Assembly (NCBI RefSeq): GCF_900104805.1
Contig: NZ_LT629751.1
Location: forward strand, 3,267,001-3,331,000
Source of the DNA: Pseudomonas oryzae
Lineage (GTDB): Bacteria; Pseudomonadota; Gammaproteobacteria; Pseudomonadales; Pseudomonadaceae
Direction: 5' to 3'
DNA length: 64,000 nt
Part shown: in pieces, positions 15,431 through 24,804 of the stretch
How positions within the stretch are numbered: position 1 is the first letter of the stretch
Layout: the number at the start of each line of letters is the position of its first letter
Translations under genes and position numbers: made by a program
Notes under the pieces: model-generated
What the model was told of the DNA's origin: nothing
What the model saw: only the letters and a program-made list of their open reading frames with translations
The model's database searches: none

Positions 15431-16729
15431 TCAGCGGCGCCCGGTCCAGTAGCCGGAGGCCTGGTGCCAGCACTTGCCGCCGGTCAGCAGCAGGGCGCGG
15501 AAGCGGTCCTTGCCGTGGATGGTGGCGCGGCGCACCGAGCTGATCAGGTCGTAGCGCGCCGAACCCTCGCTCATGCCCTCGGCCAGCACCTTGCAGACGA
15601 TGTGGCTAGGGGTGACGCCGAAGCCCGAATAGCCCTGCACAAAGAAGGCGTTGGGCCGTCCCGGCAGCGCGCCGATCTGCGGGAACAGGTTGGCGCTGCA
15701 GGCCATCGGCCCGCCCCAGGCGAGGTCGATCTTCACGTCCTTGAGGTAGGGGAAGATCTTCAGCATCAGGTTGCGGTTCCAGGCCTTCAGGTCGCCCGGG
15801 ATGTGCTCGATCAGCGGGGTGGCCGAGCCGAACAGCAGGCGGTTCTCGTTGGTGACGCGGTAGTAGTCGATCACCGGGCGGATGTCGCTGTAGGCGCCGC
15901 GGATCGGGCTGATGCGCTGGATCAGCTCGTCGGACAGCGGCTCGGTCATGATCTGGAAGGCGTAGGTGTTGATGGTGCTGCGGTGCAGCGCGGGCTCGAG
16001 CTTGTTGAGGAAGCTGTCGCAGGCCCACAGCAGCTTGCTGGCGCGCACCGAGCCCTTGGCGGTGCGCACCTCGATGCGCTCGCCGTAGCGGACTTCCAGC
16101 GCCGGGCTGTACTCGAAGATCTTCACTCCGTGCCCGGCCAGCGCCTTGGCCTCGCCGAGCAGCAGGTTGAGCGAGTGCACGTGGCCGCCGCCCATGTGCA
16201 GCAGTCCGCAGCTGTAGGCGTCGGAGCCGACGATGCGCTTGACCTCGCCGCCGGTGAGCAGGCCGATCTCCTGGTCCGGGGCGAGCTTCTTGAACTCGCT
16301 CTCCCAGGCGCGCAGGGTCTTCTCCTGGCGGGCGTTGAAGCCCATGTAGCCGTAGCCGTGGCGGAAGTCGGCGTCGATGCCGTACCTGTCGATGCGCGCC
16401 TTGATGATCTGCGCGCCCTGGTCGCTGATCTCGAAGATGCGGCGCAGGCCGTCCTCGCCGACGTCCGCCTTGATCGCCTCGAGATCGTGGCCGATGCCGG
16501 CCATCACCTGGCCGCCGTTGCGCCCGGAGCCGCCGAAGCCGATGTAGCGGCCTTCCAGCACGACGATGTTGTTGATGCCCTTCTCGGCCAGCTCCAGCGC
16601 GGTGTTGATGCCGGAGAAGCCGCCGCCGATCACCACCACGTCCGCGTCGAGATCGGCCTCCAGCGACGGGAAGCTCAGGTCGTATTTCTTGGTCGCCGTG
16701 TAGTAGGTCGGCGTTTCGATGTTGATCAT
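15431..16729 (-). CDS. FAD-dependent amine-type oxidoreductase (DAO family)
   Basis: A 432-residue flavoenzyme of the D-amino-acid-oxidase fold. It has the Rossmann motif VVIGGGFSGINTALELAEKG near residue 30, GFGGSGRNGGQV, and a C-terminal FVQGYSGFGVTPSHIVCKV that closes the FAD site. It resembles PuuB/PauB enzymes, which oxidise amines or gamma-glutamyl-amines to aldehydes. ATG at 16729 is preceded by a weak GGTAA. It leads a leftward operon with the cupin, LuxR and MoaF genes and is divergent from an APC permease. Beside a FeaB-like aldehyde dehydrogenase and a FeaR-like regulator it probably replaces the TynA amine oxidase step. The substrate is not proven. Confidence 0.85.
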   Translation of the reverse strand: MINIETPTYYTATKKYDLSFPSLEADLDADVVVIGGGFSGINTALELAEKGINNIVVLEGRYIGFGGSGRNGGQVMAGIGHDLEAIKADVGEDGLRRIFEISDQGAQIIKARIDRYGIDADFRHGYGYMGFNARQEKTLRAWESEFKKLAPDQEIGLLTGGEVKRIVGSDAYSCGLLHMGGGHVHSLNLLLGEAKALAGHGVKIFEYSPALEVRYGERIEVRTAKGSVRASKLLWACDSFLNKLEPALHRSTINTYAFQIMTEPLSDELIQRISPIRGAYSDIRPVIDYYRVTNENRLLFGSATPLIEHIPGDLKAWNRNLMLKIFPYLKDVKIDLAWGGPMACSANLFPQIGALPGRPNAFFVQGYSGFGVTPSHIVCKVLAEGMSEGSARYDLISSVRRATIHGKDRFRALLLTGGKCWHQASGYWTGRR

Positions 16730-16810
16730 GGCGCATTACCAGGGGGCGTTGGGATTGCCGGCCCGGAGCGCTGGGATCGCGCATCCGGATTGCCGCCTCG
16801 TTTCGTGAGC

Positions 16811-16877
16811 CTATTAGGCCGCCCACCTGCGGGGTCGTCTTGCCCGGCGCTGCCAGATTTCTTGCCCGAGACTGCCA
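16811..16877 (-). promoter_or_regulatory. tandem operator and promoter of the FAD oxidoreductase operon
   Basis: TTGCC-N6-TGCCA at 16840-16855 and 16862-16877, 22 bp apart. Read leftwards they are TGGCA-N6-GGCAA. A -10 TAATAG (16816-16811) lies 24 bp beyond. The second copy shares the CGAGAC spacer with the FeaB-promoter site. Confidence 0.75.
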
Positions 16878-16888
16878 GCCCCGGCACA

Positions 16889-16926
16889 CGGCAAGCACAG
16901 TCAAGAAGCTCGGCAGGCAGGGGCAA
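16889..16926 (+). promoter_or_regulatory. tandem operator facing the permease gene
   Basis: CGGCA-N6-GTCAA (16889-16904) and CGGCA-N6-GGCAA (16911-16926), 22 bp apart, point rightwards to the permease at 17061. Together with the leftward pair they form a back-to-back divergent control region. No good -10 is seen at the expected distance. Confidence 0.55.
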
Positions 16927-17060
16927 GACGGCCCGCCCGACGCTGCTCAATGATCGATCCGACTTCGTTCGACCCCACCGTCTGCAGCGATGCAGCAACG
17001 CGGCCGACGGGGCACGACCGGCGCCAGGCGCCGCCCCCTCACCCGGAACGAGATACGCAC

Positions 17061-18476
17061 ATGAACAAGAGCACCGCGAGTGCCTCCGACACTCTTCTCC
17101 CCGACGCCGCCGGCAGCCCGGCGGTGAAGCGCGGCCTCGGCTTCGCCACCATGATCGCCATCTGCATCGGCGTGGTGGTGGTGCAGGGCAGCATGGTCAG
17201 CGCCCTGCAGGGCATCGGCTTCGGCGGCGCGGGCTTTCTCGCCGCCGCCGTGGTCGCCTTCCTCCTCGCCCAGTGCAACGCGCTGAGCTTCGCCGAGCTG
17301 TCGCTGATGTTCCCGCGCGCCGGCGGCACCCTCGGCAGCTACACCGAGGCGGCGCTCGGCCCGTTCCCGGCGATAGTCGCGGTGTACGCCGGCTACGTGG
17401 TGGTGGCGATGTTCGGCCTGTCGGCCGAGCTGCTGCTGGTCGATGCGGTGATCGCCCAGCTGTTCCCCGGCATGCTGCCGGAAATGGTCGTGCCGCTGGG
17501 CATCCTCGCCGTGCTGACCCTGCTCAACATCCTCGGCACCGACGTGTTCGCCCGCCTGCAGAACGTCTTCACCTTCGCCATGGTCGCCGCCCTGCTGCTG
17601 GTCGGCCTGACCGCGGTCACCGGCAGCGCCAACCCGGCGCCGGCCGAGCTGGCCGGCGCGGTGCAGTGGAGCTGGGACGGGATCCTCGACGGCAGCTTCC
17701 TCGGCCTGGTGGCGCTGGCCATGTGGCTGCTGGTCGGCGTCGAGTTCATCTGCCCGCTGATCCAGGAGGTGCGCAATCCCGAGCGCAACGTGCCGCGGGC
17801 GATGATGCTGTCGCTGTGCCTGATCTTCGCCATCTTCCTGCTGTTCTGCTGGGGCGCCAGCCGCTACCTGACGCTGGACACCCTGACCACCTCGCCGCTG
17901 CCCTACCTCGACTACGTCGACGCGGTATTCGGCAAGGCCGGGCTGATCGTCGCCACGGTGATGGCGGTGACCGCCACCTGCAGCACGGTCAACACCGTGC
18001 TCGCCTCGGTGCCGCGCATGCTGCACGGCATGGCGGTCAACGGCCAGTCGTTCCCGCAGCTCAAGCGCCTGCACCCGCGCTTCGCCACGCCGTGGGTGGC
18101 GATCCTGTTCATGGCCGGCATCATCGCCCTGCCCTTCCTGCTGCTGGGCATCGACTCGATCATCCCGCTGCTGATCGCCGCCTCGACCAGCTGGCTGCTG
18201 GCCTACATCATCGCCCACCTCGACGTGATCGTCCTGCGCCATCGCCAGCCCGGCCTGGCGCGGCCGTTCCGCACGCCGTTCTACCCGCTGCCGCAGCTGC
18301 TCGGCATCCTCGGCATGGGCTACGTGGCGCTGAACAACTCGCCGTCGCCGGAGATGACCCAGACCGTCTACAGCCTGGCCGGCGTGGTGCTGCTGATCGT
18401 CGGCGTGATCGCCGCGCTGTGGGTCAAGCTGGTGATGAAGCGCGGCCTGTTCCAGCCGGAGCTGCCCAGGGGCTGA
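17061..18476 (+). CDS. APC-family amino acid/amine permease
   Basis: A 471-residue inner-membrane transporter of the amino acid-polyamine-organocation superfamily, with about twelve hydrophobic helices. The first carries GFATMIAICIGVVVVQGSM, and CPLIQEVRNPERNVPRAM follows helix 6, as in this family. ATG at 17061 is chosen; upstream codons lack family similarity. It is divergent from the FAD oxidoreductase operon with paired operators between them and is closed by a strong terminator. It is the likely uptake system for the amine oxidised by the island. Confidence 0.88.
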   Translation: MNKSTASASDTLLPDAAGSPAVKRGLGFATMIAICIGVVVVQGSMVSALQGIGFGGAGFLAAAVVAFLLAQCNALSFAELSLMFPRAGGTLGSYTEAALGPFPAIVAVYAGYVVVAMFGLSAELLLVDAVIAQLFPGMLPEMVVPLGILAVLTLLNILGTDVFARLQNVFTFAMVAALLLVGLTAVTGSANPAPAELAGAVQWSWDGILDGSFLGLVALAMWLLVGVEFICPLIQEVRNPERNVPRAMMLSLCLIFAIFLLFCWGASRYLTLDTLTTSPLPYLDYVDAVFGKAGLIVATVMAVTATCSTVNTVLASVPRMLHGMAVNGQSFPQLKRLHPRFATPWVAILFMAGIIALPFLLLGIDSIIPLLIAASTSWLLAYIIAHLDVIVLRHRQPGLARPFRTPFYPLPQLLGILGMGYVALNNSPSPEMTQTVYSLAGVVLLIVGVIAALWVKLVMKRGLFQPELPRG

Positions 18477-18502
18477 GTCGCCACACCCCAGAAAGTGTTA
18501 CC

Positions 18503-18534
18503 GAAGGGCGCCCGCGGGCGCCCTTCTCGTTTTT
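18503..18534 (+). terminator. intrinsic terminator after the permease
   Basis: An 11-bp perfect stem (18503-18513 with 18516-18526) with a tiny loop is followed by CTCGTTTTTG. Confidence 0.85.
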
Positions 18535-18626
18535 GCGTCGCCGCGAATAAAACCACGCCACGAGCTCTGGCCCGCGGCTTTGCCCCATACCAAAGGATGA
18601 CGACCGGGCGTTGGCACGAAAATAGC

Positions 18627-18645
18627 TAACATGTTAACAATGTTA
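18627..18645. promoter_or_regulatory. overlapping palindromes upstream of the FeaR-like gene
   Basis: TAACATGTTA (18627-18636) overlaps GTTAAC and TAACAATGTTA (18635-18645), giving an AT-rich dyad 55-73 bp before the GTG start. It could be an operator or part of the promoter. It does not match the TGSCA-N6-GGCAA sites, so it implies a different regulator. Confidence 0.4.
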
Positions 18646-18699
18646 CCGCCAACCCATCCCGAGTGGCGGCCACCGCCCACAGTCCCCATGAGGTGTAGC

Positions 18700-19650
18700 G
18701 TGAACGGCTTCCACAGTGCGCCCCAGACGTTCGACCACTGGCTGAAGGACCTGCACCGCGTGTGCGGCCACTTCGAGGCAACGCCGCCACAGGCGAGCGA
18801 ACGCTTCGTCGGCGAGATCGCCCTGCACGACCATGGCGGCCTGGAGCTGGCGCACATCCGCACCAACGCGGGGCGCATCGCCCGCCAGCAGTGCCGCAGC
18901 GACCGCGGCGACGACCGCCACTGCTTCCTGGTGGTCAACCGCAGCGGCCACTCCGAGGTCCGCCAGGACAGCCACAGCATCCAGCTGGCGCCCGGCGACA
19001 TGGCGCTGTTCGACTCCACGCGCGCCAGCGAGATCATCAGCGGCGACCTGATCGACCACGTGTCCTTCCACCTGTCGCGCGAGACCCTGTGCCGCCACTT
19101 CGCGCCCAACCAGCGGCTGTTCGGCAAGCTCGATCTGGGCAGCACCAGCGGCCGCCTGCTGGCCAGCCTGGCCGGGCAGATCCTCGCCGGCGACAGCGGG
19201 CAGACCGCCGCCAACGAGGGCAGCGCCCTGCAGGAAGCGCTGATCGCCCTGCTGCTGCCGACCCTGCGCGGCAGCGAGACGGCGCGCAGCGAACTGGGCG
19301 AGACGCCGCACGCCGCGCTGCTGCGCGACCAGGCGCAGCGGCTGATCGGCCAGCTGCTGCAGGAGGCGCACCTGAGCCCGCAGTACCTGGCCGAGCGCCT
19401 GCACATCTCCATCCGCCAGCTGTACCGGCTGTTCGAGGAACAGGGCGACAGCGTCTGCCGCTACATCCAGCGCCAGCGCCTGCAGCGAAGCGCCGACGAC
19501 CTCGGCAACCCGCAACTGCGCCACGAGTCGATCACCCAGATCGCCTTCAAGTGGGGCTTCGCCGACTCGGCGCACTTCAGCCGCGCGTTCAAGAAGCAGT
19601 TCGAGCTGTCGCCCAAGGACTACCGGCTGCAGCGCCAGACCGCGCACTGA
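18700..19650 (+). CDS. feaR: FeaR-like AraC-family transcriptional activator
   Basis: A 316-residue regulator. The N-terminal half resembles E. coli FeaR, the activator of tynA and feaB (FDHWLKDLHRVCGHF, ERFVGEIALHDHGGLEL, LAPGDMALFDSTRA). The C-terminal half has two AraC helix-turn-helix units (LSPQYLAERLHISIRQLYRLF and ITQIAFKWGFADSAHFSRAFKK). I choose GTG at 18700 because GAGGTG lies just before it and the family similarity starts there; ATG at 18688 is possible. It is probably the protein binding the tandem TGSCA-N6-GGCAA sites of the island, whose TGNCA-type half agrees with the FeaR box as I recall it. The inducer is probably an aromatic amine or its aldehyde. Confidence 0.85.
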   Translation: MNGFHSAPQTFDHWLKDLHRVCGHFEATPPQASERFVGEIALHDHGGLELAHIRTNAGRIARQQCRSDRGDDRHCFLVVNRSGHSEVRQDSHSIQLAPGDMALFDSTRASEIISGDLIDHVSFHLSRETLCRHFAPNQRLFGKLDLGSTSGRLLASLAGQILAGDSGQTAANEGSALQEALIALLLPTLRGSETARSELGETPHAALLRDQAQRLIGQLLQEAHLSPQYLAERLHISIRQLYRLFEEQGDSVCRYIQRQRLQRSADDLGNPQLRHESITQIAFKWGFADSAHFSRAFKKQFELSPKDYRLQRQTAH

Positions 19651-19652
19651 GC

Positions 19653-19683
19653 AAAAAAAACCCGGCACAGGGCGGGTGCCGGG
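19653..19683 (-). terminator. intrinsic terminator after the aminotransferase
   Basis: Read leftwards: an 8-bp stem CCCGGCAC/GTGCCGGG (19683-19661) followed by eight T (19660-19653). It lies between the convergent ends of the FeaR-like and aminotransferase genes. Confidence 0.8.
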
Positions 19684-19709
19684 CGAACCGAGGCACGCGG
19701 GCCTCTGGA

Positions 19710-20921
19710 TCAGGCGCTGGCCAGTTCCTCGCGCTGGCGGGCCAGGCTGACGCGCAGCAGCGCACGCTCCAGGCGGCGCAGCATCTCGTCGATGTTGGCG
19801 TGGCTGACCGTCAGCGCCGGCGAGAAGCGCAGGATGTGTGGCTGCGGCGCGTTGACCAGCAGCCCCTCGTCCAGCGCCGCGCGCGCCACCGCCGGCGCCG
19901 CCAGGCGCTGCAGCGGCAAGCCCCAGAGCAGGCCGTGGCCACGCAGCGGGCCGTGGCCGTGACGCCGCGCCAGCTGCGCCAGTCCCGTGCTGAGGTGCTC
20001 GCCGAGTTCACGCACCTGCTCGAGGAAGCCCGGCTCCAGCACCGTCTGCAGCACCGCCAGGCCGGCGGCCAGCATCAGCGCGTTGCCGTGGTAGGTGCCG
20101 CCCTGCTCGCCCGGTTCCTGGCAGCAGGCGTTGCCGCGCGCCAGCACGGCGGCCAGCGGCACGCCGCCGCCGAGGCCCTTGCCGAGGGTGACGATGTCGG
20201 CGCGCACGCCGTACAGCTCCTCGGCGAGCAGCGCGCCGCAGCGGCCCATGCCGGTCTGCACCTCGTCGAGGATCAGCAGCACGCCGCGCGCACGGCACAG
20301 GCGCTCGGCGCCCTGCAGGTAGTCGAGGGCCGCCGGGATCACGCCGGCCTCGCCCTGCACCGGCTCGAGCAGCACCGCCACGGTGTGCGCGTCGATCGCC
20401 TGGGCCAGCGCCTCGAGATCGTTGTACGCCACCTTCTCGAAGCCCGGCAGCTTGGGTTCGAACAGCTGCTGGAAGGCCGGCTTGCCGGAGGCGGACATGG
20501 CGCCCAGGGTGCGGCCGTGGAAGCTGTGCCGCGCGGTGACGATGGTGAAGGCGCCGTCGCGGTGGCGCTGGCCCCACTTGCGCGCCAGCTTGATCGCCCC
20601 CTCGCAGGCTTCGGCGCCGCTGTTGAGGAAGTAGGCCTGGTCGCTGCCGGTGGCCTCGCACAGGCGCCCGGCCAGCTTGAGCAGGCCCGGGTGGTAGTAG
20701 GCCGCGCCGGGGTTGAGCAGGCGCTCGGCCTGGCGCTGCAGGGCCTCGACCACCACCCGCGGGCTGTGGCCGAGGCTGTTGACCGCCCAGCCCTGGGTGA
20801 AGTCGAGGTAGGCACGGCCCTCGCTGTCCCACAGCCAGGAACCCTGGCCGCGCACGAACACCTGTTCGGGACGCGCGACGCTGGGCATCAGGCGCAGGCT
20901 GGCCAGTTCGTCGTCACGCAT
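19710..20921 (-). CDS. class-III PLP aminotransferase (acetylornithine/ornithine type)
   Basis: A 403-residue class-III aminotransferase. It has the glycine-rich PLP motif FLNSGAEACEGAIKLARK, the catalytic-site Asp in LLILDEVQTGMGRCG, the lysine in VTLGKGLGGG, and GGTYHGN. ATG at 20921 follows GAGGAGG and lies inside the last codons of the MOSC gene (8-bp overlap), so the two are translationally coupled. As I recall, P. aeruginosa has such a gene (PA0530) close to rsmY. Its substrate is unknown; ArgD/AstC-like activity is possible. Confidence 0.88.
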   Translation of the reverse strand: MRDDELASLRLMPSVARPEQVFVRGQGSWLWDSEGRAYLDFTQGWAVNSLGHSPRVVVEALQRQAERLLNPGAAYYHPGLLKLAGRLCEATGSDQAYFLNSGAEACEGAIKLARKWGQRHRDGAFTIVTARHSFHGRTLGAMSASGKPAFQQLFEPKLPGFEKVAYNDLEALAQAIDAHTVAVLLEPVQGEAGVIPAALDYLQGAERLCRARGVLLILDEVQTGMGRCGALLAEELYGVRADIVTLGKGLGGGVPLAAVLARGNACCQEPGEQGGTYHGNALMLAAGLAVLQTVLEPGFLEQVRELGEHLSTGLAQLARRHGHGPLRGHGLLWGLPLQRLAAPAVARAALDEGLLVNAPQPHILRFSPALTVSHANIDEMLRRLERALLRVSLARQREELASA

Positions 20922-21633
20922 GGCCGGCCTCCTCGCTGGCCTGCGGGATCGGCGCCGCGCGGCCGTACAGGCGCATCTGCCAGTCCTCGCGCTCGCCGCT
21001 GTCCAGGCGCTGCGCGGCGATGCGCCGCCAGCCCACCGCCAGCGCCTCGCAGGCGAGCATCCGGCGCAGCGCAGCGCGCTCCAGCGGGGCATGCACGAAC
21101 CAGGCGAGCAACTGCGCCACGCTCAGCTCGGGATAGTGGCGCTGCACCAGCCGCAGCGGCGCCCGGGTGTCGACCGGGCCGGGGCGCAGTACGCGGTAGT
21201 GCCAGCCGCAGCGGCCGCTGTCCTGCAGCAGCGCCGGCAGCTCGGCGAGGTTCCAGCGCCGCGCCAGGCGGTAGTCGGGCAGGCAGGGCTGGCTGACCTC
21301 GAGCAGCGCCTCGCCCCAGCGCACCAGGTCGCCGACGCAGACGTCGGCCTCGACCAGGCCGAAGGTGGAGAGATTCTCGCCGCAGGCGGCCGGGCGCCAC
21401 TTGCGCAGCGGGAAACGCTTGCGCCAGTGGCGGTAGTGTTCGGCCGGGTAATGCAGCAGGGCGCAGTCGGCGTCGCCCGGATGGCGCTGGCGGGCCAGGC
21501 TGTCGCCGGGCAGGCCGTCGCTGCCCAGCCAGAGTTCGCCGGCGATGCGCACCACCTCGCCGCCGCTGGACGGCGCGCCGCACAATTGTTCGACTTTGCC
21601 TATGAAAACTTCGCGGATCGGCATGCTGGGCAT
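20914..21633 (-). CDS. MOSC-domain protein
   Basis: A 239-residue MOSC-domain protein (YiiM-like), with GLPGDSLARQRHPGDADCALLHYPAEHY and CGENLSTFGL, the region of the conserved family cysteine. MOSC proteins handle sulfur bound to the molybdenum cofactor or detoxify N-hydroxylated compounds. The start is uncertain: ATG at 21633 and 21624 are both possible and neither has a strong ribosome binding site. It overlaps the downstream aminotransferase gene and is divergent from a LysR regulator, which probably controls the pair. Confidence 0.82.
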   Translation of the reverse strand: MPSMPIREVFIGKVEQLCGAPSSGGEVVRIAGELWLGSDGLPGDSLARQRHPGDADCALLHYPAEHYRHWRKRFPLRKWRPAACGENLSTFGLVEADVCVGDLVRWGEALLEVSQPCLPDYRLARRWNLAELPALLQDSGRCGWHYRVLRPGPVDTRAPLRLVQRHYPELSVAQLLAWFVHAPLERAALRRMLACEALAVGWRRIAAQRLDSGEREDWQMRLYGRAAPIPQASEEAGHA

Positions 21634-21731
21634 GGAGCGGATCACCTGTCTGCACCTGATGGGCGCTAGACTAGGGCGCGACCGGATCGCCGGCCATTTC
21701 GATTTTCCAGCATCTCTAATAAGTTCTGCTT

Positions 21732-22610
21732 ATGGATTTTCGCCAGCTTCGCTATTTCGTCGCGCTCTACGAGGAAGGCCACGTCGGCCGCGCCGCCGAG
21801 CGCCTGAGCATTTCCCAGCCGGCGCTGTCGCAGCAGATCCGCCAACTGGAGGGCGAGCTGGAAGTGGCGCTGTTCCAGCGCAGCGGCAAGCGCCTGCTGC
21901 CGGCGCCGGCGGCGCACACCCTCTACCACCACGCCGTGCCGCTGCTCGACGGCCTGGCGCGCAGCCGCGAGGCGATGCGCGCGTTCCGCGGCCAGGCGCC
22001 GCGCAGCCTGGCCATCGGCGTGCTGCAGACGGTCAACGCCAGCCTGGTGCCGCTGCTGCTCGAGCGCCTGCGCGCGCTGCAGCCGCAGCTGGTGGTGCAG
22101 ATCTACGAACTGTCGGGGATCGACATCGAGCGGCGCCTGCTCACCGGCAGCCTGGACGTCGGCATCGGCTTCCTGCCGCCGCGCCAGCCCGGCCTGCACA
22201 GCCTGCTGCTCTACGAGGACGAGCTGCAGCTGGTGATCCCCGCCGACCACCCGCTGCGCGAGTTCAGGAAGGTGTCGCTGGCGCAGGCCGCCGAACTGCC
22301 GATGCTGCTGCTCGGCGAGGAGTTCCGCATCCGCCAGATCTGGCAGGAGCAGCTGGCCGCCATCGGCCGTCGGCCGCGGGTGCAGGCCGAACTCAACCAG
22401 ATGAACGGCATCCTCGACAGCCTGCCGCACAGCCAGCTGGCCTCGGTGCTGCCCGGCCGCGCCCGCCAGGTGCAGGGCCACGAGCAGTTGCTGTGGAAGC
22501 CGCTCAGCGAGCCGCGCGTGCCGTTGCAGGTGGGGCTGGTGTATCGCGACGCGCAGCGCCAGCAGGCGACCCTGGAACTGCTGCGCTCGGTGCTGGAGGG
22601 CGGGGGATGA
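21732..22610 (+). CDS. LysR-family transcriptional regulator
   Basis: A 292-residue LysR-type regulator with an N-terminal winged helix (MDFRQLRYFVALYEEGHVGRAAERLSISQPALSQQIRQLE) and a periplasmic-binding-like effector domain in which LLTGSLDVGIGFLPP and VIPADHPL are typical. It resembles the CynR subgroup. It is divergent from the MOSC-aminotransferase pair with an 98-bp spacer containing CTAGACT, a good -10 for it. Likely target: the divergent pair. Confidence 0.88.
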   Translation: MDFRQLRYFVALYEEGHVGRAAERLSISQPALSQQIRQLEGELEVALFQRSGKRLLPAPAAHTLYHHAVPLLDGLARSREAMRAFRGQAPRSLAIGVLQTVNASLVPLLLERLRALQPQLVVQIYELSGIDIERRLLTGSLDVGIGFLPPRQPGLHSLLLYEDELQLVIPADHPLREFRKVSLAQAAELPMLLLGEEFRIRQIWQEQLAAIGRRPRVQAELNQMNGILDSLPHSQLASVLPGRARQVQGHEQLLWKPLSEPRVPLQVGLVYRDAQRQQATLELLRSVLEGGG

Positions 22611-22714
22611 GCTGGCCGGCTGCCGACCAGCGGACTGGCGCGGCGCCCGGTCTGGCGGGGGCAGGCGAGGCGGTCAGTCGCCGGCCGGACTGGCGAGGGC
22701 GAAAAACGCGCCGC

Positions 22715-22742
22715 AAAAAAGAAACCCCGCCGAGGCGGGGTT
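22715..22742 (-). terminator. intrinsic terminator of rsmY
   Basis: Read leftwards: stem GCCCCGC-type, 8 bp (22742-22735 with 22730-22723), loop of four, then TTTCTTTTTT. It also lies downstream of the leftward acyl-CoA dehydrogenase gene and may stop both transcripts. Confidence 0.88.
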
Positions 22743-22841
22743 CTTGCAGACCGTGTCCTGACATCCATAATCGCCCCACCTTCCTGGTGGGATCCCTGTA
22801 ATCCGTGTTCTGATTCGCGCTTCCTGCGCCAAGTCCAGATG
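22715..22841 (-). ncRNA. rsmY: RsmY small regulatory RNA
   Basis: A leftward transcript of about 127 nt inferred from promoter and terminator. It carries seven GGA motifs, two of them in AGGAA loops: GCGC-AGGAA-GCGC and CCCACC-AGGAA-GGTGGG. Such loops are the binding sites by which RsmY titrates the translational repressor RsmA/CsrA. A perfect GacA box (22897-22914) lies about 56 bp upstream, a -10 TAATCT is at 22852-22847, and an intrinsic terminator closes it at 22742-22715. As I recall, rsmY of P. aeruginosa is 124 nt and lies near PA0527-PA0530, so size and neighbours agree. The 5' end is an estimate to a few bases. Confidence 0.92.
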
Positions 22842-22896
22842 TGCTCAGATTAGTCCCGGAGTACCCGCAAGCCTAGAGCGGTTATTCCCCGCGTTG

Positions 22897-22914
22897 TGTA
22901 AGCCAATGCTTACA
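22897..22914. promoter_or_regulatory. GacA box (upstream activating sequence) of rsmY
   Basis: TGTAAG-N6-CTTACA, a perfect 18-bp palindrome. This is the established binding site of the response regulator GacA upstream of rsmY and rsmZ in pseudomonads. It lies in the gap between rsmY and the acyl-CoA dehydrogenase stop (22932). Confidence 0.93.
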
Positions 22915-22931
22915 TGTCAGCCCATCCTGTT

Positions 22932-24704
<1,773 letters not shown>

Positions 24705-24740
24705 CGGTGCATTCCTCGCGTGATGCTTGTTGTTTCCCTG

Positions 24741-24797
24741 GTAGGGGCGAATTCATTCGCCTGACAGTACCGCGTGGGCGAATGAATTCGCCCCTAC
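24741..24797. repeat. REPIN-like palindrome, family A
   Basis: A perfect 21-bp inverted repeat (24741-24761 with 24777-24797) around a 15-nt loop. The arm carries GGGGCGAATTCATTCGCC. An almost identical element is at 30401-30457. Both are extragenic and lie between same-direction genes. Confidence 0.85.
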
Positions 24798-24804
24798 AGG
24801 CGCC

